A program made the translations under genes and the position numbers. This document shows, piece by piece, positions 1 through 7,964 of a DNA stretch of 26,729 bases; position 1 is the stretch's first letter, and each line of letters opens with the position of its first letter. Under the pieces are notes generated by a model. It worked only from the letters and a program-made list of their open reading frames with translations, did not search any database and was not told the DNA's origin. Source of the stretch: Steroidobacteraceae bacterium (GTDB lineage: Bacteria; Pseudomonadota; Gammaproteobacteria; Steroidobacterales; Steroidobacteraceae); the NCBI GenBank assembly GCA_013044085.1, contig JABEVI010000050.1, forward strand, positions 1 through 26,729. The letters are read 5' to 3'.

Positions 1-10
1 GGCAGCCCCC

Positions 11-1585
11 TCACTCCCACTCGATCGTTGCCGGCGGCTTGCCGGAAATATCGTAGACCACCCGCGATATGCCGCGCACTTCGTTGATGATCCGGTGCAC
101 GACACGGTCAAGGAAATCGTAGGGCAGCCGCGCCCAGCGCGCGGTCATGAAGTCGATGGTTTCCACCGCGCGCAACGCGATCACGTAGTCGTAGCGCCGT
201 CCGTCGCCCATCACGCCCACCGAGCGCACCGGCAGGAACACCGCGAACGCCTGACTGACCTTGTCGTACAGGTCGTTGCGGCGCAACTCCTCGATGAAGA
301 TCGCGTCCGCACGGCGCAGCAGATCCGCATGCGGCTTGCGAATCTCGCCGAGGATGCGCACGCCGAGCCCGGGACCCGGGAACGGATGTCGGTAAACCAT
401 CTCCGCGGGCAGCTCGAGTTCGACGCCGAGCCTTCGCACCTCATCCTTGAACAGTTCGCGCAGCGGCTCGAGCAACTTCAGCTTCATCCGCTCGGGCAGG
501 CCGCCGACATTGTGATGCGACTTGATCACATGGGCCTTGCCGGTCTTCGCGCCAGCCGATTCGATCACGTCCGGATAAATCGTCCCCTGGGCGAGCCATT
601 CGACGCCGCTCAGCTTCGCCGCCTCCTCCTCGAAGACCTCGACGAACACACGGCCGATGATCTTGCGCTTGGTTTCCGGGTCGGTCTCGCCGGCGAGTGC
701 GGCAAGGAAGCGCTCCTCGGCATCGACACGGATCACGCGGATTCCCATGTGTGCGGCGAAGGTCGCCATGACTTGATCGGCCTCGCCGAGCCGCAACAGG
801 CCATGGTCGACGAAGACCGCGGTCAATTGATCGCCAATCGCCCGATGCAGCAACGCCGCCAGCACCGAGGAATCCACCCCGCCCGACAGGCCAAGCAGAA
901 CCCGGCCAGACCCGACCTGGGCACGCACGCGCGCGATGCCGTCCTCCAGGATCGACGGCGTCGACCAGCTCGCGGCACAACCGGCGATTTCGCGCACGAA
1001 ACGCCGCAGGATCTCGCCACCTTGCAAGGTGTGCGTGACCTCGGGATGGAATTGCAGCCCGTATAGGCGGCGTGACTCATCCGCCATCGCCGCGAGCGGT
1101 GCGTTGTCGCTGGCGGCGATCGCGCGAAACCCGGGCGGCGCTTCAACCACCCGATCGCCGTGGCTCATCCAGACATCGAGCAGCCTTGCGCCGCGCTCAT
1201 CGCGGGCATCCTCGAGACCGTCGAACAGCCGGGATCCGGGCTCGGGGCGCAGCTGCGCATAACCGAATTCACGATGACTGGAGGATTCGACCCGCCCGCC
1301 GAGCTGCGCGGCCATCGTCTGCATGCCGTAACAAATGCCGAGCACCGGCACCCCATAGGAAAAGACCTCGGCTGGCGCCGCAGGTCCCATCGCCTCATAG
1401 ACCGACTCCGGCCCGCCGGAGAGGATGATCGCCTTGGCCCGGCACCGGCGGATTTCCTCAGGATCGAGGTCCCAGGGACGGATCTCGCAATACACGCCGA
1501 TTTCGCGCACACGCCGCGCAATCAACTGCGTGTACTGCGAACCGAAATCGAGGATCAGGATGCGTTCGGCATGGATGTCGGTCAT
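11..1585 (-). CDS. guaA: GMP synthase (glutamine-hydrolysing), GuaA
   Basis: Cytoplasmic enzyme that converts XMP to GMP using ATP and glutamine, the last step of de novo guanine nucleotide synthesis. The 524-residue length matches the family (E. coli 525). The N-terminal class I glutamine amidotransferase domain (about 1-200) shows the nucleophile Cys85 in LGICYGMQ and the His180/Glu182 pair in FHPEV. The ATP-pyrophosphatase domain follows, with its PP-loop SGGVDSS at 234-240. The C-terminal dimerisation domain ends in the family-typical KPPATIEWE. The start ATG overlaps the guaB stop codon by one base (TGATG), so it is translationally coupled to guaB as the second gene of a guaBA operon. 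No oddity seen. The identification is from sequence motifs and is very secure. Confidence 0.98.
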   Translation of the reverse strand: MTDIHAERILILDFGSQYTQLIARRVREIGVYCEIRPWDLDPEEIRRCRAKAIILSGGPESVYEAMGPAAPAEVFSYGVPVLGICYGMQTMAAQLGGRVESSSHREFGYAQLRPEPGSRLFDGLEDARDERGARLLDVWMSHGDRVVEAPPGFRAIAASDNAPLAAMADESRRLYGLQFHPEVTHTLQGGEILRRFVREIAGCAASWSTPSILEDGIARVRAQVGSGRVLLGLSGGVDSSVLAALLHRAIGDQLTAVFVDHGLLRLGEADQVMATFAAHMGIRVIRVDAEERFLAALAGETDPETKRKIIGRVFVEVFEEEAAKLSGVEWLAQGTIYPDVIESAGAKTGKAHVIKSHHNVGGLPERMKLKLLEPLRELFKDEVRRLGVELELPAEMVYRHPFPGPGLGVRILGEIRKPHADLLRRADAIFIEELRRNDLYDKVSQAFAVFLPVRSVGVMGDGRRYDYVIALRAVETIDFMTARWARLPYDFLDRVVHRIINEVRGISRVVYDISGKPPATIEWE

Positions 1586-3051
1586 CAGCCGATCCGGTAG
1601 TTCGGCGCTTCTTTGGTGATCGTCACATCGTGCACGTGACTTTCCCGCACGCCGGCGCTGGTGATGCGCACGAACTGCGGGCGGCTGCGCATCTCCTCGA
1701 CGCTGTTGCTGCCCGTGTAGCCCATCGCGGCGCGCAGGCCGCCGGCGAGCTGGTGCAGGATCGCGACCAGGCTGCCGCGGTAGGCGACCCGGCCCTCGAT
1801 GCCCTCGGGCACGAGTTTCTCGAGTTCAGAAGTCGTGTCCTGGAAATACCGGTCGCTCGAGCCGTGGGTTTGTGCCATTGCGCCGATCGAACCCATGCCG
1901 CGGTAGGATTTGTAGGAGGCGCCCTGGTACAGCTCGACCTCGCCCGGGGATTCCTCGGTACCGGCGAACAGGCCGCCGATCATCACCGTGTGGGCCCCGG
2001 CGGCGAGCGCCTTGGCGACGTCGCCGGAATAGCGGATGCCGCCGTCGCCGATCACCGGCACGCCGGACCCCTCGAGCGCGGCGGCGACCCGCGCGATGGC
2101 GCTGATCTGTGGCACGCCGACGCCGGCGACGACGCGCGTGGTGCAGATCGAACCCGGGCCGATGCCGACCTTGACGGCGTCGGCGCCGCGCTTGACCAGG
2201 TCGAGCGCGGCCTCGGCGGTGACGATATTGCCGCCGATGATCTGCAGTTCGCCGAACTTCGCCTTGATGCGCTCGACCATGTCGAGTACGCCGCGCGAAT
2301 GGCCGTGCGAGGTGTCGACCACGATGACGTCGACGCCCGCTTCGTGCAATGCGCCGACCCGCTCGAGCGTGTCCGGCGCGGTGCCGACCGCAGCGCCGAC
2401 GCGCAGCCGGCCGCTCGAATCTTTGCAGGCGCTCGGGAATTCGGTCGCCTTCTGGAAATCCTTGACGGTGATCATTCCCTTGAGCACGTGCTCGTCATCG
2501 ACCACCAGCACCTTCTCGATGCGATGCTTGTGCAGCAACAACAGCACCTCCTCCTTCGGCGCGTTCTCCCGCACCGTGACCAGACGTGACTGCGGGGTCA
2601 TCACGGAGGATACCGGCGCGTCGAGCTTCGTCTCGAAGCGCAGGTCCCGATGCGTGACGATGCCGACCACCTTCTTGCCACGCACGACCGGCACTCCGGA
2701 GATGTTCTTCGACCGCGTCAGCGCCAGCACCTCGCGAATCGTCATGTCGGGGTCGACGCTGATCGGATCGCTGATCACACCGCTCTCGAACTTCTTCACA
2801 CGGCGCACCTGACGGGCCTGTTCCTCGATCGGCATGTTCTTGTGGATGATGCCGATCCCGCCCTCTTGCGCGATCGTGATGGCGAGGCGCGCCTCGGTGA
2901 CGGTGTCCATGGCCGCCGAGACGATCGGCAGGTTCAGACGGATTTGGCGGGTCAGTTGGCTGGAAAGGGAGACTTCGCGCGGCAGCACTTCGGAGTACGC
3001 CGGCACGAGCAGGACATCGTCGAAAGTCAGTGCCTCTTCGAGAATACGCAT
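1585..3051 (-). CDS. guaB: IMP dehydrogenase, GuaB
   Basis: Oxidises IMP to XMP with NAD+, the committed step towards GMP; cytoplasmic tetramer. The protein begins MRILEEALTFDDVLLVP as in the family. Two CBS domains (roughly residues 90-205) interrupt the TIM barrel, and the catalytic cysteine lies in GPGSICTTR (Cys303). I chose the ATG at 3051 because it gives 488 residues, the E. coli length, and begins at the conserved MxI motif. A GTG at 3066 would add five residues (MNAVP) and cannot be excluded, since neither start has a good Shine-Dalgarno sequence. It is followed directly by guaA with a one-base overlap. It is divergent from xseA, an arrangement also found in E. coli. A good sigma70-like promoter lies at 3091-3120. 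No PurR-like palindrome is obvious upstream. Confidence 0.97.
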   Translation of the reverse strand: MRILEEALTFDDVLLVPAYSEVLPREVSLSSQLTRQIRLNLPIVSAAMDTVTEARLAITIAQEGGIGIIHKNMPIEEQARQVRRVKKFESGVISDPISVDPDMTIREVLALTRSKNISGVPVVRGKKVVGIVTHRDLRFETKLDAPVSSVMTPQSRLVTVRENAPKEEVLLLLHKHRIEKVLVVDDEHVLKGMITVKDFQKATEFPSACKDSSGRLRVGAAVGTAPDTLERVGALHEAGVDVIVVDTSHGHSRGVLDMVERIKAKFGELQIIGGNIVTAEAALDLVKRGADAVKVGIGPGSICTTRVVAGVGVPQISAIARVAAALEGSGVPVIGDGGIRYSGDVAKALAAGAHTVMIGGLFAGTEESPGEVELYQGASYKSYRGMGSIGAMAQTHGSSDRYFQDTTSELEKLVPEGIEGRVAYRGSLVAILHQLAGGLRAAMGYTGSNSVEEMRSRPQFVRITSAGVRESHVHDVTITKEAPNYRIG

Positions 3052-3090
3052 AGGTACCGCGTTCACGTCGGATTGCTGGAGAGGCGGCGC

Positions 3091-3120
3091 ATTCTACCCT
3101 AGCGTCCGCAGGCCGGTAAA
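3091..3120 (-). promoter_or_regulatory. Candidate sigma70 promoter of guaBA
   Basis: On the minus strand a -10 box TAGAAT (3096-3091, five of six consensus) is preceded by TTTACC (3120-3115, four of six) with an 18-base spacer. The start point would be near 3084, giving a leader of about 33 bases to the guaB ATG at 3051. It lies in the 87-base gap between guaB and xseA. Prediction by eye only. Confidence 0.55.
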
Positions 3121-3138
3121 CCACGGTATGATGCGGAA

Positions 3139-4482
3139 ATGGATCCGCGCCGCGACCGCGACGTCTATACCGTCTCGCGGCTGAACCGCGAGGCCCGAGC
3201 GGTTCTCGAACGGGGCCTCGGCCTGCTTTGGCTCGAAGGAGAGATCTCCAACTTCGCACGCCCGAGCTCCGGGCACTGGTATTTCTCCCTGAAGGACTCG
3301 GCCGCGCAGGTCCGTTGCGCCATGTTCCGCACGCGCAATTCCCAGGTCGGGTTTGCCCCCAGCGACGGCCAAAAGGTGCTCGTTCGTGCCCGCGTCGGCC
3401 TCTACGAACCGCGCGGCGAGTACCAACTGCTCATCGAACACATCGAGGACGCCGGAATCGGCGCCTTGAAGCGCCAATTCGAGGAACTCGCGGCCCGCCT
3501 GACGGCGCAGGGGCTGTTCGATGCCGGACGCAAACGTCCGCTGCCACGGCTGCCGCGCCGAATCGGCATCATCACCTCGCCGACGGGCGCGGCGATTCGC
3601 GACATACTGCACGTCCTGGCACGCCGCTTCCCGGCCGCTGCCGTCATCCTCTACCCCGTGCCGGTCCAGGGCGCCCAGGCCGCCGGCGCGATCGTCGAGG
3701 CGCTGCGCCTTGCCGCCAGCCGCGCCGAGTGCGATGTCCTGATACTCGCCCGCGGCGGCGGCTCGCTCGAAGACCTCTGGGCGTTCAACGACGAGGCCCT
3801 CGCCCATGCGATCGTCGCCTCGCCGATCCCGATCGTCAGCGGTGTCGGCCACGAAGTGGATTTCACGATCGCCGATTTCGCGGCGGACGTACGCGCACCG
3901 ACCCCGTCTGCGGCGGCCGAGATCGTCGTCCCGGACGCCGAGGAATGGTCGAAGGCCTTTCGCCAGTTCGCGAGCCGGCTGCGCCAGGGCATGCAGCGCT
4001 GCCTGCGCGATGCCCGCGAGCAGCTCCTCTGGCTCGCCGGCCGGACCACGCAGGCAGGCCCCGCGGCACGGCTTGCCGAGCAGATGCAGCGTCTCGACGA
4101 ACTCGAACAGCGCCTGCCGCGCGCCGTACGCCAACGGCTCGCCGAACTGCGCGCGGATCTCGCCGATAACCGCGGCCGGCTGTGGGGCCTTAGCCCCGCG
4201 GTGCGCGTTCGCGAGGCCGCGGCGCACCACAATGAACTGCTCTCACGCCTGCGGGCGGCGCAGCTGCAGCAGCTGCGACAGGCGAGCGAGCGCTTGTTGC
4301 CGCTCGTACGCACCCTCAACGCGGTCAGCCCGCTCGCAACCCTGGAGCGCGGCTACGCGATCGTTTCCAACGATCAGGGCGCGATCCTGCGCGATGCGGC
4401 GGACGCCCCGCCGGGGACGCGGATCGAGGCGCGCCTCGGCCGCGGCCGGATCCGCGCCACGGTCGAGGAGCCGCAAGCGTGA
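3139..4482 (+). CDS. xseA: Exodeoxyribonuclease VII large subunit, XseA
   Basis: Catalytic subunit of exonuclease VII, which degrades single-stranded DNA in both directions in mismatch repair and recombination. Length is 447 residues (E. coli 456). An N-terminal OB-fold, about 1-110, contains LWLEGEISNF and GHWYFSLKD. The catalytic domain has RIGIITSPTGAAIRD (141-155), RGGGSLEDLWAFN (205-217), GHEVDFT (237-243) and DVRAPTPSAAA (250-260). A long helical region follows, and the C-terminal LERGYAIV motif is present. The small subunit gene xseB is not in the window. Its start has no clear Shine-Dalgarno. A TATGAT box at 3127-3132 would start transcription at or within a few bases of the ATG, so a leaderless message is possible but unproven. 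It converges on the DUF6491 gene with only 16 bases between stop codons. Confidence 0.97.
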   Translation: MDPRRDRDVYTVSRLNREARAVLERGLGLLWLEGEISNFARPSSGHWYFSLKDSAAQVRCAMFRTRNSQVGFAPSDGQKVLVRARVGLYEPRGEYQLLIEHIEDAGIGALKRQFEELAARLTAQGLFDAGRKRPLPRLPRRIGIITSPTGAAIRDILHVLARRFPAAAVILYPVPVQGAQAAGAIVEALRLAASRAECDVLILARGGGSLEDLWAFNDEALAHAIVASPIPIVSGVGHEVDFTIADFAADVRAPTPSAAAEIVVPDAEEWSKAFRQFASRLRQGMQRCLRDAREQLLWLAGRTTQAGPAARLAEQMQRLDELEQRLPRAVRQRLAELRADLADNRGRLWGLSPAVRVREAAAHHNELLSRLRAAQLQQLRQASERLLPLVRTLNAVSPLATLERGYAIVSNDQGAILRDAADAPPGTRIEARLGRGRIRATVEEPQA

Positions 4483-4498
4483 AACGAGCGCCGCAAGC

Positions 4499-4903
4499 TC
4501 AGCTGTGCTTCGGCGGTTTCGGCTTCTGCTTCGGCTTGTGCTTCGCGCCAGGCGCCGTCGTGACCACGAGCGAAGTCAGCGGGCAGCGTTGATCGCGCAC
4601 CTGGATCGCACTGAAGCGGTCGAAGCTGCCGTCCGGATTGCTCTTGAAACCAATCCGTTCCGCAAACGGCAGATTGAAGCACGGACTCATCAAGGTCGCC
4701 TTGTACCAGGTACCGCCCTCGCTCTGGATGAGCAGCGTCCGGTCGTTGATGACATCCCAATCGTAAATGCCGTGATGGTTCGCAAACGGGATCTGCGCCT
4801 GGGGCGCAGGTACCGGGACCGTCGCCGCTTTCGCGCTGCCCGCCGCCGCGGCGGCGCAAGCGACCGCGAGCACCGCAGCCTGCCAACCTGTGATGAGCTT
4901 CAT
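4499..4903 (-). CDS. Small secreted DUF6491-like protein of unknown function
   Basis: A 134-residue protein with a clear signal peptide: basic start MKL, an alanine-rich hydrophobic core to about residue 22, and a likely cleavage after GSAKA (about residue 26). The mature part resembles DUF6491 from memory: a polar block with IPFANHHGIYDW, a WYKATLMSPCFNLPFA segment, a DRFSAI motif, and two cysteines (in SPCF and QRCPL) that could form a disulfide. The last 15 or so residues are a lysine/proline-rich tail (KHKPKQKPKPPKHS) that is unlikely to be folded and could bind an anionic surface. A strong Shine-Dalgarno, AGAGGAGG, lies six bases before the ATG (4917-4910). It follows the DUF748 gene on the same strand after 82 bases. 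The family name is recalled, not searched, and the function is unknown. Confidence 0.75.
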   Translation of the reverse strand: MKLITGWQAAVLAVACAAAAAGSAKAATVPVPAPQAQIPFANHHGIYDWDVINDRTLLIQSEGGTWYKATLMSPCFNLPFAERIGFKSNPDGSFDRFSAIQVRDQRCPLTSLVVTTAPGAKHKPKQKPKPPKHS

Positions 4904-4985
4904 GGTTCGCCTCCTCTGCGCATCGCCGATTACTCTGCCTTTTGGACGGCGCCGCGCGCAAAATGTTCCCGCAGCCCGAGCACCC

Positions 4986-7952
4986 TCAACGCAGGGACAG
5001 CCGCAGACGCACCGCTCCTTGATGCGCGGTGACCTTGCCGTTGATCACCAGGAAAACCCGCGCTGGGTCGATGCCCGTGCCGGCGAGCAAGGCCTTCTCG
5101 AGCGCAAGCGCGCGCTGCTCGGCGAGTTCCTTCAGATCGCCCGGGCCGATCTGGATCCGGCTCTTCAGCCGTGCCTCCAGGTAGGTGATCTTGGCCGCTT
5201 GCGCGGCCGCGGCCGTCTTCGGCGGCGGTGTGGTCTGCGGGTAGACGGGAGCCGCATGCCAATGCGTGCGGTACAAGCCGCTCAACACCGCGAGCTGCGA
5301 ACGCGCATCGAGGGCCTCGAAACTCGCCATCGCCGAATTCGACGCCACTACGGCGCCGGCGGACGGCGCCGTTCCGGCGGGCACCACGTGCCGCGGCTTT
5401 ATGCGGCGGCCGAGCATTTGTTCGGCGATTTGCGCCTCGAATTTCGCCTCGGCGAGCGCCGGTGCATCGAGCGCGGCCAACGGTGCGATCGGCACGTCGA
5501 CCTTCAGTTGCGGACGCGCATGCAGCGCCTTGGCGACCGTGCGCATGTGCGCCAGATCGGTCGCATCGAGCGCGGCCGAGCCGGGCGGGAAGTCGGCGAA
5601 TTGGATCTGCGGACCCGCGCCGAACAGCGCACCGAGCAGCTTGAACGGTGCCGTGACGGCTTTTTCCAGCAAATTCACCAACACCTGCCAGATCAGCGGC
5701 GCAAGGCGAAATTTCGGGTCATTGAGCGAACCGCTGACCGGAAGGTTCACGTCGATGACGCCATGACGATCCTTCAGCAGCGCCACGGCGAGCTTGATCG
5801 GCAACGAGATCGCATCCTTGCTGTGGGTCTTTGCGCCGAATTCGAGCTGGTCGATGACCACGTGGTGGCTGGCTTTGAGCTTGCCGTTCTGCACGAGGTA
5901 ATGCAGATCGGTGGTGAGCTTGCCTTTGGTGATGTCATAGCCGGCGAACTTGCCGGAATACGGATTGAAGATCGTCAAATCCATGTTGCGAAAGCTCATC
6001 GCCAGGTCCGTGTAGAGCGCCGGACCGAACAAGTTCACGGTGCCCTTGATCTTCACCGGCGCATACGGCCCAACCTCACCGTGTAGATCGACGATCGCAC
6101 GCGACCCCGGCGCCGAATCCAGTGCGCGCAAGTTGCCGGAGAGCTTGTCGATACCGGCCGAGAAATTCGGCGTGATCGACAGATCCGAAAAATTCGCCTG
6201 TCCGTCGAGCACTGTCACCCGACCGATCGTGACCCGCATGGCGCGTGGCGCATGCCGCCCGCTCGCGCGTCTTGCCGCCACCGCCCGGCGCCGGCGCGCG
6301 GCAAGCCGGGGTGTCGGCGCCATGAGAATGCGCTTCACGTTCAGATTGTGATTCGGCTCGACGATCACGCGGGCGTAGGGTCGGACGGCAACGATGCGAG
6401 CGATCCGCAACCTCGCCGGGTGCAGCTGGAATCTCAGACCGCGCACCTCGAGCGCCCGCCAGTCGACCAAATCCCGGTGCAGGTCATCGTCGATCGTGCG
6501 TAGACGGTCGACATTCAGCTGCCCGGAAATCCGCAGCGTCGGCCCGGCGTGCCGCAGACGAAGGTTCAACGAGGCGCCGAGCAGACCGCGCTCGAGCGTG
6601 AGCAAGGTGGCTTGCGCGATGTACGGCTGTAGCGCGCGCAGATCGAGGCGGCTCGCCACAATCTTCAAATTCGCCGACAACGGCGAGGGCACGACCTCGC
6701 CGCGCGCCGCAAAGCGGCCCGCGCCGTTCACGCCCGTTGAGAGTGCGACGCGTATCGGACGAGCCAGATCGAGGCTCGCCCCATCCACGTCGAGCGACAG
6801 CGGTGCGAGCAGAAATTTCGCCGCCGGCCGGATGCCCCGGTCTTGCGCCGACAGTCGCGCATTGCGAATCGCGATCTTGGTGAGTTCGACGCGCCAGCGT
6901 GGCGTTGCCGGGCGCTGCGGCGTCGGGCCGAGAAGTCGATCCAAGTTCAATTTGCGCCGGGCGCCCATCCACGCGTCGACGTACAGCCCGGTCAGTGCCA
7001 CGCGATCGACGTGCACCTGCCGCGCGTCCAGGTCGAGCGAGGCGCCGCTGACGGCAAGCGTCGGCAGGCGGATCCACTCCTCGCTCGTCCCTGCCGGCGC
7101 GATCGCCAGTCCCTGGCCAACGATGCTGCCTCCGTCCAGGCGCAGTTGCGGGGTCGGTCTCGCGTCGAAACGGTACCGCACATCGAAGCCGAGCCGGCCC
7201 GCGGTCAGCGCCAGAGGCAGTCGGCGTGCGAGTCGATCGCGCAGCAACGCCTCAATGGTGCGCGCCCGCAGCGCGCTGATCCGGATCTCGCCGTGCGAGG
7301 CGAGCGGCTGCAGCGAGGCCTGACCATGCCAGTCGATGTGCTCGCCGAGTGCCGTGCTCGCCGTCAGGGAGAAACGGCCTCCAGCCGCGCCGGTCGTGAA
7401 GTTGTGCAGTTCGAGGTCCGCCGGCGAGATCAGCAGCGAGAAATCGCCCGGATGGGCGCGATCCTCGTAGCGCAGGGACGCCGTCGCCACATGCAGCACC
7501 GCGACCCGGATCCGCGGCAGCGGCGCCGGCTTCGACGCCGGCTTCACGGCCGGTGACTTGGGCAGGAGCTGCGCAAGGTTCAGCTTGCCTTGACGATCGA
7601 CGAGCGCATCGATGACCGGCGCAACGAGGTCGATCTCCCGGAAGGTGTACTCGCGCCGCCAGAGCGAGGCGCCGGGTCGAAAGTCGACGAACAACCGCTC
7701 AAAGCCGAGGAGTTTCCCGCCGGATGGCTCCGACAGCGCGAAATCCGCGACACGCAGCTGAAAGAGGAACGGGTTGAAGCGGATCTCGCCGACGCTCGCC
7801 TGCAGCCCGAGGTTCTTGCGCGAGTGATCGACGATGAGCGTGCGCAGCAGCCACGGTGCGCCCCAGAATCCGGCCGCCGCGTACAGGGCGAAACCGATGA
7901 CCAGTGCCGCAAGAATTCGAACCCATTGCCTCTTGGACGGCCGCCGCACCAT
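4986..7952 (-). CDS. DUF748 (AsmA/YhdP-like) envelope protein
   Basis: A 988-residue protein with one N-terminal transmembrane anchor (about residues 11-33), then a very long periplasmic region built of beta-rich repeats of the type VDGASLDL, VRVALSTGVNGAGRF and FRNMDLTIFNPYSGKFAGYDITKGKL. This is the hallmark of DUF748/AsmA-like proteins, whose better-known relatives (YhdP, TamB, AsmA) act in lipid transport or outer-membrane homeostasis. A C-terminal segment beginning FPPGSAALDATDLAHM and including RPQLKVDV resembles an OmpA-like pattern. An arginine-rich stretch (LAARRRRAVAARRASGRH, about residues 544-572) interrupts the repeats and looks unstructured. It starts 12 bases after the der stop codon without an obvious Shine-Dalgarno, so it is probably read through from the bamB-der operon. 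A direct role in lipid transport is inference. Confidence 0.85.
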   Translation of the reverse strand: MVRRPSKRQWVRILAALVIGFALYAAAGFWGAPWLLRTLIVDHSRKNLGLQASVGEIRFNPFLFQLRVADFALSEPSGGKLLGFERLFVDFRPGASLWRREYTFREIDLVAPVIDALVDRQGKLNLAQLLPKSPAVKPASKPAPLPRIRVAVLHVATASLRYEDRAHPGDFSLLISPADLELHNFTTGAAGGRFSLTASTALGEHIDWHGQASLQPLASHGEIRISALRARTIEALLRDRLARRLPLALTAGRLGFDVRYRFDARPTPQLRLDGGSIVGQGLAIAPAGTSEEWIRLPTLAVSGASLDLDARQVHVDRVALTGLYVDAWMGARRKLNLDRLLGPTPQRPATPRWRVELTKIAIRNARLSAQDRGIRPAAKFLLAPLSLDVDGASLDLARPIRVALSTGVNGAGRFAARGEVVPSPLSANLKIVASRLDLRALQPYIAQATLLTLERGLLGASLNLRLRHAGPTLRISGQLNVDRLRTIDDDLHRDLVDWRALEVRGLRFQLHPARLRIARIVAVRPYARVIVEPNHNLNVKRILMAPTPRLAARRRRAVAARRASGRHAPRAMRVTIGRVTVLDGQANFSDLSITPNFSAGIDKLSGNLRALDSAPGSRAIVDLHGEVGPYAPVKIKGTVNLFGPALYTDLAMSFRNMDLTIFNPYSGKFAGYDITKGKLTTDLHYLVQNGKLKASHHVVIDQLEFGAKTHSKDAISLPIKLAVALLKDRHGVIDVNLPVSGSLNDPKFRLAPLIWQVLVNLLEKAVTAPFKLLGALFGAGPQIQFADFPPGSAALDATDLAHMRTVAKALHARPQLKVDVPIAPLAALDAPALAEAKFEAQIAEQMLGRRIKPRHVVPAGTAPSAGAVVASNSAMASFEALDARSQLAVLSGLYRTHWHAAPVYPQTTPPPKTAAAAQAAKITYLEARLKSRIQIGPGDLKELAEQRALALEKALLAGTGIDPARVFLVINGKVTAHQGAVRLRLSLR

Positions 7953-7964
7953 ATATGCGCAAGT

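Noticed and set aside
3052..3138. PurR operator or guanine riboswitch upstream of guaB
   Set aside because: The region is only 87 bases, lacks a PurR-like palindrome, and is too short and unstructured for a purine riboswitch.
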